This document shows positions 17,854-26,504 of a stretch of DNA of 64,000 nt, in pieces. Source of the DNA: Peribacillus cavernae. GTDB taxonomy: Bacteria > Bacillota > Bacilli > Bacillales > DSM-1321. Numbering within the stretch: the stretch's first letter is position 1; every line of letters starts with the position of its first letter. A model generated the notes under the pieces. It made no database searches. It had not been told where the DNA came from and saw only the letters and a list, made by a program, of their open reading frames with translations. The stretch lies in assembly GCF_003989135.1 (NCBI RefSeq), contig NZ_RYZZ01000007.1:62001-126000 (forward strand). The letters run 5' to 3'. Position numbers and translations under genes: made by a program.

Positions 17854-18466
17854 TACTTTTTTTCTCTCCTTTCTGTTTATGTGAATAAGCGATAAAGTTA
17901 TCAATGGCAAGCCGGATATCCGTTTTGATTTTTTCGATGGTTTTTTCTTTAAGGCTGTCATGCCGCCCTGACGTGCGTTCTGCATGTGAAGTATCGTTAA
18001 GGTACATCTCAATTCTTTGCTGAAGCTGTCTGGCAACGTCGCTTTTGATAAATTCCTGGTAGGATGGGTCCAGGCGGTTTCCTGAATTTCTTTCAGATTC
18101 GGCTATCATTTCATCCATATTTTCATGAATAGTAGACGATATTTCCTTGATCATGATATCCCTCTCCGGGAATAGATATGGTCCGCCTGGTGAGGCTCCA
18201 TTTACGGTGAATTCATCCAGTTGCCCGAGATCATTTGGATTCAGTCCAATATTTAATGTGCCATCCAATGTTTCTACCTTCAACTGGTCAAATTTATATT
18301 CAATTTTTTCTACATTTACTGCTCGCCTATTCTTCAGTTCTTCCATTTCCTTGAGCAAATCTTGAATTGCACTTTCCAACTGGGCAATCCGGTTATCCTG
18401 GGCAGCTAAATACCTCTGCATTTGGTAAGTGTAGGAATAAAATTCATTTTGCATCGATTCATTCAC
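17843..18466 (-). CDS. gerPC: Spore germination protein GerPC
   Basis: 207 residues (about 205 in B. subtilis). An N-terminal coiled-coil-like stretch (AAQDNRIAQLESAIQDLLKE) is followed by KIEYKFDQLKVETLDGTLNI and GLNPNDLGQLDEF, then a helical C-terminal half (EFIKSDVARQLQQRIEMYL). It is the only large GerP protein and probably a scaffold; lipoprotein biogenesis of GerPC homologues has not been assumed here because no lipobox is visible. GAGGTGA precedes the ATG. Confidence 0.92.
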   Translation of the reverse strand: MNESMQNEFYSYTYQMQRYLAAQDNRIAQLESAIQDLLKEMEELKNRRAVNVEKIEYKFDQLKVETLDGTLNIGLNPNDLGQLDEFTVNGASPGGPYLFPERDIMIKEISSTIHENMDEMIAESERNSGNRLDPSYQEFIKSDVARQLQQRIEMYLNDTSHAERTSGRHDSLKEKTIEKIKTDIRLAIDNFIAYSHKQKGEKKSNGI

Positions 18467-18558
18467 CTCACCTTTGTGATCATCGAGCGGCCTCCTATTC
18501 TGATACGTAAATAGTATATGCAGCTATTTTCAGTGGGTGAATGCCTATGCGCAGTTGA

Positions 18559-18765
18559 TTATTGCCCGGTTGATCCCCTAAATGGGGTAGAAGTGCCTGC
18601 ATCCGCGCCTATTTGCGGTGCAGATTCTGTAAATTGTCCTGTATTTGCCTGTGTAGAAAGCGGCTTGATTACACCGGCACTGCCGATTTGGAAGACTGAG
18701 GAATTTGATATGTTGGTTATCTTGATCATATTGATTTGAATGGACTGCTGTATATGGAAAACCAT
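18559..18765 (-). CDS. gerPB: Spore germination protein GerPB
   Basis: 68 residues. The N-terminus QQSIQINMIKITNISNSSVF then QIGSAGVIKPLS matches GerPB. The C-terminal proline/glycine-rich part (PFRGSTGQ) is shorter than in B. subtilis (77 residues). AAGGAAGGA precedes the ATG. A 92-base gap to gerPC contains no gene. Confidence 0.9.
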   Translation of the reverse strand: MVFHIQQSIQINMIKITNISNSSVFQIGSAGVIKPLSTQANTGQFTESAPQIGADAGTSTPFRGSTGQ

Positions 18766-18803
18766 GTGGGGTCCTTCCTTTCCTTGATGTACATAAAATG
18801 GAT

Positions 18804-19025
18804 TTATAGGTTCAACAAAGTTGGCTGATCCGATACATCACTATCAAACGTATTGGTAGAGCTTTGGTTGTTATAAAGTGAAATTTGTTCTCCAGTATTG
18901 AATGATCCGGCTCCTGCAAAGGTTTTCGAAGTGGAAGCAGGGGAGATTTTAAATACATCCCCAATATTAAAAACGCCGCTGCTGCCAATGCTCATTACTT
19001 GAACGGCTCCGACTATTGCGGGCAT
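18804..19025 (-). CDS. gerPA: Spore germination protein GerPA
   Basis: 73 residues, first gene of the operon. MPAIVGAVQVMSIGSSGVFN and SKTFAGAGSFNTGEQIS are diagnostic, and the tail SDVSDQPTLLNL is conserved. An in-frame ATG eight codons upstream (19049) is rejected: it lies at or before the transcript start predicted from the promoter at 19059, and AGGGGGATT lies directly ahead of the 19025 ATG. Confidence 0.94.
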   Translation of the reverse strand: MPAIVGAVQVMSIGSSGVFNIGDVFKISPASTSKTFAGAGSFNTGEQISLYNNQSSTNTFDSDVSDQPTLLNL

Positions 19026-19058
19026 ATACGAAATCCCCCTTATTGTCATTAAGTTCTA

Positions 19059-19085
19059 TATCCTATGTAACTTCTCGGTTATGTG
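19059..19085 (-). promoter_or_regulatory. Sigma-K-like promoter of gerPA-F
   Basis: On the minus strand CATAGGATA (19067-19059) is a perfect match to the sigma-K -10 pattern CATANNNTA, with an AC dinucleotide about 15 bases further upstream. Transcription would begin near 19050, leaving a short leader before gerPA. gerP is a late mother-cell operon in B. subtilis, consistent with this. Confidence 0.65.
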
Positions 19086-19113
19086 ATACCCCGGCATGAT
19101 ACATAAAACAAAA

Positions 19114-19130
19114 CAGAAGGGCCCCTTCTG
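19114..19130. repeat. 17-bp palindrome between gerP and the acyl-CoA synthetase
   Basis: CAGAAGGGCCCCTTCTG is symmetric about a single central base. Read on the minus strand it is followed by TTTTGTTTTAT, resembling a terminator for leftward transcripts, which would shield gerP; it could equally be an operator for the rightward gene. Confidence 0.5.
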
Positions 19131-19227
19131 AAATGTTATATAACAATGATAAGTTACTGTTTATTTAGATACAGTCGTGTTATATAATTAATTTAGAGTA
19201 TTCCAATTTCTATTTGAGGTGAGGATG

Positions 19228-20820
19228 ATGAATGTACCTTTAGTGTTAACGGAGTTTTTGGACAGGGCTGTTTCCTTATACGGAGATAAGCAAGCAGTTT
19301 ATTGTGATAGCCGAGTTTTTACATACCGCGAATTAAACGGAAGGGTCAATCAGCTTTCACATGGTTTAAGCGACTTGGGGGTTGTAAAAGGGGACCGGGT
19401 AGCTTATTTGGCACCAAATACTGTTGAAATGCTCGAAGGGTTTTATGGGGTTTTTCAACTTGGGGCAATCATGGTGCCGATCAATATTCGTTTAACGCCT
19501 CAAGATTACTTGTTTATCCTGAACCATAGTGAATCAAAGGTGCTTTTCGTTGACCAGGATTTTTATCACTTGATCCAGCCCATTAAAGACAAACTGGAAA
19601 CCGTCGAGCATATTATCGTCCATTACAAAGAGGCTGAAACAAATGAAACCGTTTACGATGAATGGCTGGCAAGGCATTCCACAGCATCCTTTGACCGTGC
19701 CGGGCTGGATGAAAATGATGTTTGCAGCCTGCTTTACACAAGCGGTACGACGGGCAATCCAAAGGGAGTCATGCTTACACACAGAAATAACTATCTGCAT
19801 GCCTTAAGTACGATGCATCATTTACGAGTTAGCGACAGTGATGTGTACTTGCATGTCCTGCCAATGTTCCATGTGAATGGATGGGGAGCCCCTTTTTACT
19901 ATACGGCGAATGGTGCGACTCATATTTGTTTAAGAAAAGCTACACCTGAATCTATTTTTAAAGCGTTGGAAGTCCATAAAGTATCAGTTCTGGCTATGGC
20001 TCCAACCGTTTTGAATTCTCTGCTGCAGTTTTACGAGAAAAATGTGCCTGTCATCGACCAGGATGTACGTGTGGTGATTGCGGGCTCTGCACCACCGCCG
20101 GCTTTCGTGACAAGAGTGGAAAAAGAATTAGGCTGGGAATTCATCCAGGTGTATGGAATGACTGAAGCTACCCCGCTTAGCCTGATTTCCAGGATCCGCT
20201 CACAGCTATCCCACCTTTCTCTTAAGGAGCAGTACGGATTGAAAGCGAAAGCTGGAAACCCAATGATTGGCAGTGATGTAAGAGTTATCAATGAGAATGG
20301 AATAGAAGTTACCCATGACGGAAAAGAGATTGGTGAAGTTGTTGTAAGAAGCCATGGTGTTATGAAGGGATATTGGAAAAATGAAGCAGCGACAATGGAA
20401 GCAATTAGAAACGGCTGGCTTCACACAGGAGACATGGGGACAGTGAATGAACATGAATATATCGATATTGTTGACCGCAAAAAGGATATTATTATTAGCG
20501 GCGGAGAAAACATATCTTCCATTGAAGTGGAAGGGGCATTATACGAACATCCGGGCATCATGGAAGCAGCTGTCATCGCAGTTCCTCACGAAAAGTGGGG
20601 AGAAACGCCGCACGCATTCGTCGTTTTAAGAGAAAACCAAAAAGTTAGCGAAGAGGAAATCATTGCATTTTCAAGAGAAAAATTAGCACATTTTAAAGCG
20701 GTCACGAGTGTGACATTTGTTAATGAACTACCAAAAACAGGATCAGGAAAAATCCAAAAAGTTCATCTCCGCAATGAATACTGGAACGCTCGGGGGAATT
20801 CAGAGCGATTTGTAAATTAA
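19228..20820 (+). CDS. AMP-forming acyl-CoA synthetase
   Basis: About 530 residues. Adenylate-forming motifs are complete: SLLYTSGTTGNPKGVMLTHR (A3), VYGMTEATPL (A5), HTGDMGTVNEHEYIDIVDRK (A7/A8), SGGENISSIEVEG and PKTGSGKIQK with the A10 lysine. It activates a carboxylic acid, probably medium or long chain, to its CoA thioester. GTG (19219) and two ATGs (19225, 19228) are in frame; the second ATG is best spaced from GAGGTGA (19216-19222). A TATAAT at 19183-19188 lies upstream. It is divergent from gerP and monocistronic, with a terminator at 20844. Substrate is unknown. Confidence 0.85.
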   Translation: MNVPLVLTEFLDRAVSLYGDKQAVYCDSRVFTYRELNGRVNQLSHGLSDLGVVKGDRVAYLAPNTVEMLEGFYGVFQLGAIMVPINIRLTPQDYLFILNHSESKVLFVDQDFYHLIQPIKDKLETVEHIIVHYKEAETNETVYDEWLARHSTASFDRAGLDENDVCSLLYTSGTTGNPKGVMLTHRNNYLHALSTMHHLRVSDSDVYLHVLPMFHVNGWGAPFYYTANGATHICLRKATPESIFKALEVHKVSVLAMAPTVLNSLLQFYEKNVPVIDQDVRVVIAGSAPPPAFVTRVEKELGWEFIQVYGMTEATPLSLISRIRSQLSHLSLKEQYGLKAKAGNPMIGSDVRVINENGIEVTHDGKEIGEVVVRSHGVMKGYWKNEAATMEAIRNGWLHTGDMGTVNEHEYIDIVDRKKDIIISGGENISSIEVEGALYEHPGIMEAAVIAVPHEKWGETPHAFVVLRENQKVSEEEIIAFSREKLAHFKAVTSVTFVNELPKTGSGKIQKVHLRNEYWNARGNSERFVN

Positions 20821-20843
20821 AAGCAACATCAACTAACACACTG

Positions 20844-20875
20844 ACCTGCCCTTTTCCATAAAGGGCAGGTTTTTC
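20844..20875 (+). terminator. Strong terminator of the acyl-CoA synthetase gene
   Basis: ACCTGCCCTTT (20844-20854) pairs perfectly with AAAGGGCAGGT (20860-20870), then TTTTC. Confidence 0.9.
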
Positions 20876-20998
20876 GAAAAAAAAAGTGATATTATCAAGT
20901 AACTAGAAAGGAATTGCCGATTATTATGTCGAAATAGGGAAATAGCTATACTCTAAGATTAATACCAGCAAAACTGAAAAAGACCGGGAGTTATTACA

Positions 20999-22171
20999 AT
21001 GAATGATGTGAACCAGCCGTTGCAGGAGCATGTTAGGATTGCCAGCATTGATATACTAAGAGGATTTTCAATCCTTGGGATACTTCTTGTTAATATGCCA
21101 TCCTTCCATACGCCTTTGCTGTATATTAATCCATTAACTTGGTGGGATCAAAATCCCGATCATTTCATGTACATCCTAATCGATGTCCTGGCCCAGGCAA
21201 GCTTTTACCCTTTATTCGCATTTCTCTTTGGCTTTGGGGCGATTCTGCTGGCGAACAGGATAAACGACCGGGGCCAATCTTTTCCACTTATCTTTTCGAG
21301 AAGGTTACTTGCTTTGTTGTTATTTGGCTGTATTCATGCCTATTTGATCTGGCATGGAGATATCTTGATAAATTATGCGCTTTTTGGTTTTGTTTTTATC
21401 CTGTTTTATAAAATGAGCGGCAGACTTTTGCTCGTTTTAGGGACCCTTTTGTATTTTGTTCCCTACCTTTTGTTAGCTTTGCTTTTGGGCACTGCAGAGG
21501 ATCTGATGATTCCCGCAGACATGGAGGCAGTCCGGCAGTCGATAGCAGTATATCGAAATGGTACCTTCACGGAAATTATGCATCAGAGATTCCTTGATTG
21601 GTATGCAGTCAATAACCTGTCAAATGGCATTCTATTGTTTTTATCTATTTTTCCGTTGTTTTTGGTCGGAGCAGGTTTTGCGAAATTAGGTTTTCTTGAG
21701 CGGCCGGACACTTATAGAACCCAGTTACGGTTTGTTATGGCTGTATCTCTTACTATGGGTTTGTTGTTTAAATTACTTCCTTACTATACAGTTTCTAATT
21801 ACCTGGCCGGTTTTTTACAGGACACATTCGGGGGGCCATTGCTGTCTTTATTTTATATAACCTTGATTGCCCTGCTGCTTCAAAAGAAATCGGTTTATTC
21901 CATGTTGATGCCGCTTTCTTATGTGGGCAGGCTTTCTCTAAGTAATTATTTGTTCCAATCTCTGCTGGGTACATGCCTTTTTTACTCCTACGGTTTCGGA
22001 TTCTATGGTCAAATATCTTTTGCTGCGGGGGTGCTGCTGGTATTTGTCATTTGTATTATTCAAGTACTGACAAGCCGTATTTGGCTCAGATTCTACCGAA
22101 TGGGACCTGTTGAATACATATGGAGACTGTTGACGTATTGGAGGTGCCCTTCCATGAAAAGAAATAAGTAA
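20999..22171 (+). CDS. DUF418 (YeiB-like) membrane protein
   Basis: 390 residues, mostly membrane helices. The N-terminal SIDILRGFSILGILLVNMPS and PLFAFLFGFGAILLANR are hallmarks of the YeiB/DUF418 family; the C-terminal PLSYVGRLSLSNYLFQSLLG and the FYRMGPVEYIWRLLTYWR ending are the DUF418 domain proper. The family resembles acyltransferase-3-like membrane proteins; function is unproven. It stands alone between two unrelated genes, with a GACCGGGAG ribosome site. Confidence 0.85.
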   Translation: MNDVNQPLQEHVRIASIDILRGFSILGILLVNMPSFHTPLLYINPLTWWDQNPDHFMYILIDVLAQASFYPLFAFLFGFGAILLANRINDRGQSFPLIFSRRLLALLLFGCIHAYLIWHGDILINYALFGFVFILFYKMSGRLLLVLGTLLYFVPYLLLALLLGTAEDLMIPADMEAVRQSIAVYRNGTFTEIMHQRFLDWYAVNNLSNGILLFLSIFPLFLVGAGFAKLGFLERPDTYRTQLRFVMAVSLTMGLLFKLLPYYTVSNYLAGFLQDTFGGPLLSLFYITLIALLLQKKSVYSMLMPLSYVGRLSLSNYLFQSLLGTCLFYSYGFGFYGQISFAAGVLLVFVICIIQVLTSRIWLRFYRMGPVEYIWRLLTYWRCPSMKRNK

Positions 22172-22288
22172 GTGAAAGGGGACAAGCGGTGAAGAAAGTT
22201 TATTTTTTCTGAAAAAGTAAGATTTTAAGCAAGAAGGCAGACTGAAACGTTTTGGCATCGATACAAACATCAAAGGAGTGAAGATACT

Positions 22289-23194
22289 ATGAAATTTGCG
22301 ACAGTTAAAGTAAACAATGAAAGCAAATTCGTAATGACAGATGAAAAGGGGGCGGCCTTTTTATTGCTCGAAGAAGCTGCCAAAAAAATGAATGATTCAG
22401 CTGTTTCCATTCCGACAACGCTTATGGAATGCATTCAGGAAGGGGAAAGCTTCGTCGAAAAGGCAGAAAAACTATACCAATGGAGCCTTTCCATCGATGA
22501 TGCTTCTCTTTTTATCGCGGAGGAAGATTTACAATGGGAGGCGCCAATCCCGCGTCCTGCGAAAAACATTTTCTGTGTAGGGAAAAATTACGCCGAGCAT
22601 GCGATTGAACTGGGGAGCGAAGCGGATATTCCGGAGAACATCATGCTTTTTTCGAAAGCGCCGACTACAGTGATTGCGCATAAATCGACTATCCCAAACC
22701 ATCAGGATGTAACCGATGAACTGGATTACGAGGGTGAGCTTGCCGTCGTGATCGGGAAAAAGGGGCGTGTCATCAAGCGTGAAGAAGCACTTGATTATGT
22801 GTTTGGCTATACGATTATCAATGATGTGACAGCCCGCGACCTGCAGGCAAGGCACAAGCAATACCTTCTCGGGAAAAGTCTCGATGGCACTTGTCCAATG
22901 GGACCTTATATTGTCCATAAATCCGTGGTAGCAAATCCTAACCAACTACAGATCCAAACAAAGGTGAATGATGAGGTCCGCCAAAAGTCCAGTACGGAAC
23001 AGTTCATTTTTCCTGTGGAAGAAATCATCGCTGTCATTTCGAAAGGGATGACCCTCGAGCCTGGCGATATTATCGCCACCGGAACACCTGCAGGAGTTGG
23101 AAAGGGATTTAATCCGCCTAAATTCCTCCATCCAGGAGACACGGTTGAAATAACCGTTGAAAAGGTTGGGACTCTTGTAAACGTCATAGAATAG
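22289..23194 (+). CDS. yisK: Fumarylacetoacetate hydrolase-family protein (YisK-like)
   Basis: 301 residues, same length as B. subtilis YisK. A small N-terminal domain precedes the FAH fold beginning at IFCVGKNYAEHA (94-105). Metal-binding acids Glu148 and Glu150 in DYEGELAVVIG and Asp179 in INDVTARDLQ fall exactly at the positions known for YisK, a metal-dependent oxaloacetate decarboxylase that localises with the cell-shape protein Mbl. The next gene is a yisL homologue, as in B. subtilis. AAAGGAGTGA precedes the ATG. Confidence 0.87.
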   Translation: MKFATVKVNNESKFVMTDEKGAAFLLLEEAAKKMNDSAVSIPTTLMECIQEGESFVEKAEKLYQWSLSIDDASLFIAEEDLQWEAPIPRPAKNIFCVGKNYAEHAIELGSEADIPENIMLFSKAPTTVIAHKSTIPNHQDVTDELDYEGELAVVIGKKGRVIKREEALDYVFGYTIINDVTARDLQARHKQYLLGKSLDGTCPMGPYIVHKSVVANPNQLQIQTKVNDEVRQKSSTEQFIFPVEEIIAVISKGMTLEPGDIIATGTPAGVGKGFNPPKFLHPGDTVEITVEKVGTLVNVIE

Positions 23195-23273
23195 TCACAT
23201 TTTAAACTTTGTGATTGCGCAATTGTCTGTGATATGATGTAGGAGATTATTGATAAGGGGAGGATTTCTTTAC

Positions 23274-23618
23274 ATGACTCATATGCATATCACGACCTGG
23301 GTAGTCGCCCTCATTCTCTTTTTTATAGCGATGTCTATGGATAAGAGTTCAAGGGGCTTTAAAATCTTACATATGATCGTACGCGTTTTTTATGTGCTGA
23401 TCATCCTTACCGGTTTCGCCTTAATTGGCAGCGCCTTTGATGTATACTGGCTCAAGGCTATTGTTGGGATTATCGTCATCGGCATGATGGAAATGATTTT
23501 GGTTCGCGCAAAAAAAGGAAAAAGTACAGGCGCTTTATGGATAGTGTTTATCATTGCCTTTTTAGTAGTTCTTTATATGGGCTTAGCCCTGCCACAAGGG
23601 TTCCAACCATTTGGTTAA
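23274..23618 (+). CDS. yisL: YisL-family (DUF1516) membrane protein
   Basis: About 114 residues with four membrane helices and little else. MTHMHITTWVVALILFFIAM matches the start of YisL. A TTG at 23250 is in frame but AGGGGAGG (23256-23263) lies between it and the ATG at 23274, which is chosen. Function unknown. Confidence 0.85.
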   Translation: MTHMHITTWVVALILFFIAMSMDKSSRGFKILHMIVRVFYVLIILTGFALIGSAFDVYWLKAIVGIIVIGMMEMILVRAKKGKSTGALWIVFIIAFLVVLYMGLALPQGFQPFG

Positions 23619-23625
23619 GTAATAG

Positions 23626-23665
23626 AGGCACCGCCAATTTATTGTTGGCAGTGCCTTTATTGTTT
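23626..23665 (+). terminator. Terminator after yisL
   Basis: AGGCAC (23626-23631) plus GCCAA pair with TTGGC plus GTGCCT (23651-23656) with small bulges, followed by TTATTGTTTT. Confidence 0.7.
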
Positions 23666-23705
23666 TCGTAAGGGCTTTCGCTAGTGCTGGTATAGTCGAC
23701 GTTCC

Positions 23706-24278
23706 TTAAGGCTGCTGTGAATTTATTTTTTCAATGACAATCCTTTTGCCCGTATTAAGGGTGAACTCGAACCGGTCATGTTCATTTTCCGAATAATAAA
23801 AGTGATGCTGGACAGAACAAAGCACCGTCCCGTTATCGAAAATAAAAAAGTTGACTCCCGATTGTGTCTTTGCTTCCCTGAGAAAGGTAAGCTGGTTATA
23901 GCTGTATAGGCAATCATATACGGAAAAGTCGAGCGAGTTTAAGGTCGTTACAAATTGGAAAAAAGAATCATCATTCAATTCGTCGAGCAGTCTTTCAAAC
24001 GAATAAATCAGCCGCTTCCGGATTCGGATCTGTTCGCTGTCCTGCAGATGGAAAATTTGATTGTTGTGTTTCACGGCACCGTTTTCCTCCACGCATCCTT
24101 TGCGCCAACGATTGCCTCTGAAAATTTCGACATTCTGGTGTAAATATTCCTCAAGGGATGAGGCCTCATCCGTTTCTTCATCAAAGAAAACCCATTGATG
24201 ATTAATCGATTCCACCGTTCCTTCTGAAAATGCCCTGGTTTGGCGGTTAAACAGTTTCTCTCTTTGCTGCCTGCTCAT
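23706..24278 (-). CDS. DUF2777-family protein (YisN-like)
   Basis: About 190 residues, soluble, rich in aromatic and charged residues (HQWVFFDEETDEASSLEEYL, FDNGTVLCSVQHHFYYSENE). It fits the DUF2777 family of Bacillus by size and position opposite asnO. The frame extends 18 codons further upstream, but GGAGGGG lies nine bases before the ATG at 24278 and is preferred. No function is known. Confidence 0.65.
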   Translation of the reverse strand: MSRQQREKLFNRQTRAFSEGTVESINHQWVFFDEETDEASSLEEYLHQNVEIFRGNRWRKGCVEENGAVKHNNQIFHLQDSEQIRIRKRLIYSFERLLDELNDDSFFQFVTTLNSLDFSVYDCLYSYNQLTFLREAKTQSGVNFFIFDNGTVLCSVQHHFYYSENEHDRFEFTLNTGKRIVIEKINSQQP

Positions 24279-24497
24279 ATCATAACACCCCTCCAAAAAG
24301 TGGAATACCTCTACGTTTTTGACAAATTCCAAGGAAAATATAACTTTTTATTTTATTACCGGGACAAATAACCATCTATTTGTTTTCGCATAGGTTATTT
24401 TATATATTCTTGTTCTTATATAGGTAATTTGCTTAACTGGCGTGTAAGCTACAATTATTTGGTTCAATAACATCAGATTCAGAAAGGGCGATAATGC

Positions 24498-26351
24498 ATG
24501 TGTGGAATTACAGGATGGGTCCATTTCCGGAAAGATGTCGGAAAAGAAACGGAAATACTGGGACAAATGACTGAAACGTTAGCCAAACGCGGTCCCGATC
24601 AGTCAAATGTATGGGCGGACACCCATGCAGCCTTTGGCCATAAACGTCTGACTGTCGTGGATCCTGAGGGCGGCTGCCAGCCAATGCTCAAAGAACATGA
24701 AAACCGCAAATATATACTCTGTTATAATGGCGAACTTTATAACACAGAAGATATCCGAAAAGAATTGCTATTAAAAGGATATTCCTTTAAAGGCCATAGT
24801 GATACAGATGTTTTGCTAACTTCTTATATAGAATGGAAAGAAAAATGCGTGGAATTTTTTAATGGCATTTTTGCCTTTGCAGTTTGGGATGTGAATGAGC
24901 AAAAGCTATTTATCGCAAGAGACAGATTAGGGGTAAAACCGTTATTTTATACAGAAAAAGACGGTGGTTTTCTATTTGGCTCAGAAATAAAGGCGATTTT
25001 GGCCCACCCAGACGTAAAGACGGAAATAAGCAGGGAGGGACTTGCTGAAATTTTTGGCTTAGGGCCTTCACGCACCCCGGGGTCAGGGGTGTTCCGCGGC
25101 GTTCAGGAATTGCGTCCCGCGCATGCTTTAACGCTCTCGGCACAGCAAGGATTGCGGATCTGGCGTTACTGGAATGTCAGAAGTGAGGAGCATACAGATT
25201 CGTTGGATGAAACCGCGGAAAAAGTCAGGTTCCTCGTGAATGATGCTGTCACAAGGCAGCTTGTTTCGGATGTGCCGCTCTGCACATTTTTATCCGGCGG
25301 GGTAGATTCCAGTGCGATAACGGCAATTGCCGCCAATGCTTATGAGTCCGAGGGAAAAGGCAAGCTCCATACGTATTCGATTGATTATCAAGATAACGAC
25401 TTGTTTTTCCAGGAGAATGAATTTCAGCCAGATTCAGATGGCCCATGGATAAAAATGATGTCAGATGCCTTTGATACCGTCCATCACCGTTCCGTAATAT
25501 CCCAGGAATCACTTGCAGACTATTTAACAGAAGCCGTCCATGTAAGGGATCTGCCTGGAATGGCTGACATCGATTCCTCCCTGCTCTGGTTTTGCAAGGA
25601 AATCAAACGCGATTTCACCGTTGGACTGTCAGGTGAATGTGCCGATGAAATCTTTGGGGGCTATCCATGGTTCCACAGAAAAGATGATTTAAGCCGGAAA
25701 GGGTTTCCGTGGATGCGTTCGACAGAAGCACGCGCGTCCCTTTTGAAAGAAAGCTGGCAGCATAAATTAAAGCTTGGGGAATACGTGCAGGATAAATACG
25801 CGCAGACAGTTACAGAAACACCGAGGCTTGCAGGGGAAACAGCAGAAGCTGCCAATCGCAGAGAACTATTTTATTTAAATATCCTCTGGTTTATGACGAC
25901 GCTGTTAGACCGGAAAGACCGGATGAGCATGGGCGCAAGCCTGGAGGTCAGGGTTCCGTTTGCCGATCATCGCTTGGTTGAATATGTTTGGAATGTTCCA
26001 TGGGAAATGAAAATGGTTGGAAACAGGGAAAAGGGGATCCTGCGAAAAGCATTGGAAGGGACATTGCCGGAAGAGGTCCTTTACCGTAAGAAAAGCCCGT
26101 ATCCGAAAACGCATAACCCGGCCTATACCGATAAAATTCAATCCTGGTTGAAAGACATCCTTACTGACCGCAATTCGATGCTCCATGAATTTTTTGAAAA
26201 GGAGCAACTGCGGAATATCATTGAATCAAAAGGGGAGTCCTTCCAGATTCCGTGGTTTGGCCAGCTTATGTCAGGTCCGCAGCTTCTGGCACACCTTGGA
26301 CAGATCCATGTCTGGTTTAAAGATTACGACATCCAAATCATCGAATCATAG
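24498..26351 (+). CDS. asnO: Glutamine-hydrolysing asparagine synthetase
   Basis: 617 residues (about 614 in B. subtilis AsnO). It makes asparagine from aspartate, glutamine and ATP. The class II glutaminase domain opens with the catalytic Cys2 (MCGITGW) and contains RGPDQSN and CYNGELYN. The synthetase domain has the PP-loop SGGVDS at 266-271, the SGECADEIFGGYPW block and DRKDRMSMGASLEVRVPFAD. The symbol follows order next to yisK-yisL; in B. subtilis asnO is tied to sporulation. An AAAGGGCGA ribosome site precedes the ATG. A perfect terminator follows. Confidence 0.92.
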   Translation: MCGITGWVHFRKDVGKETEILGQMTETLAKRGPDQSNVWADTHAAFGHKRLTVVDPEGGCQPMLKEHENRKYILCYNGELYNTEDIRKELLLKGYSFKGHSDTDVLLTSYIEWKEKCVEFFNGIFAFAVWDVNEQKLFIARDRLGVKPLFYTEKDGGFLFGSEIKAILAHPDVKTEISREGLAEIFGLGPSRTPGSGVFRGVQELRPAHALTLSAQQGLRIWRYWNVRSEEHTDSLDETAEKVRFLVNDAVTRQLVSDVPLCTFLSGGVDSSAITAIAANAYESEGKGKLHTYSIDYQDNDLFFQENEFQPDSDGPWIKMMSDAFDTVHHRSVISQESLADYLTEAVHVRDLPGMADIDSSLLWFCKEIKRDFTVGLSGECADEIFGGYPWFHRKDDLSRKGFPWMRSTEARASLLKESWQHKLKLGEYVQDKYAQTVTETPRLAGETAEAANRRELFYLNILWFMTTLLDRKDRMSMGASLEVRVPFADHRLVEYVWNVPWEMKMVGNREKGILRKALEGTLPEEVLYRKKSPYPKTHNPAYTDKIQSWLKDILTDRNSMLHEFFEKEQLRNIIESKGESFQIPWFGQLMSGPQLLAHLGQIHVWFKDYDIQIIES

Positions 26352-26353
26352 CA

Positions 26354-26384
26354 AACCGGGACTGGCCGCCAGTCCCGGTTTTTC
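26354..26384 (+). terminator. Terminator of asnO
   Basis: AACCGGGACTGG (26354-26365) and CCAGTCCCGGTT (26369-26380) pair perfectly around CCG, then TTTC. Confidence 0.9.
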
Positions 26385-26504
26385 ATTCATTTGGATAAAG
26401 AAAAGTTTTTCTGTGAAAAATACTATGGAACATCCAAAAATGGTATATATTAAATCATTTCCAGATTTCAAGCTACAAAACATCACCCCGGGAGGGTCTT
26501 CATC

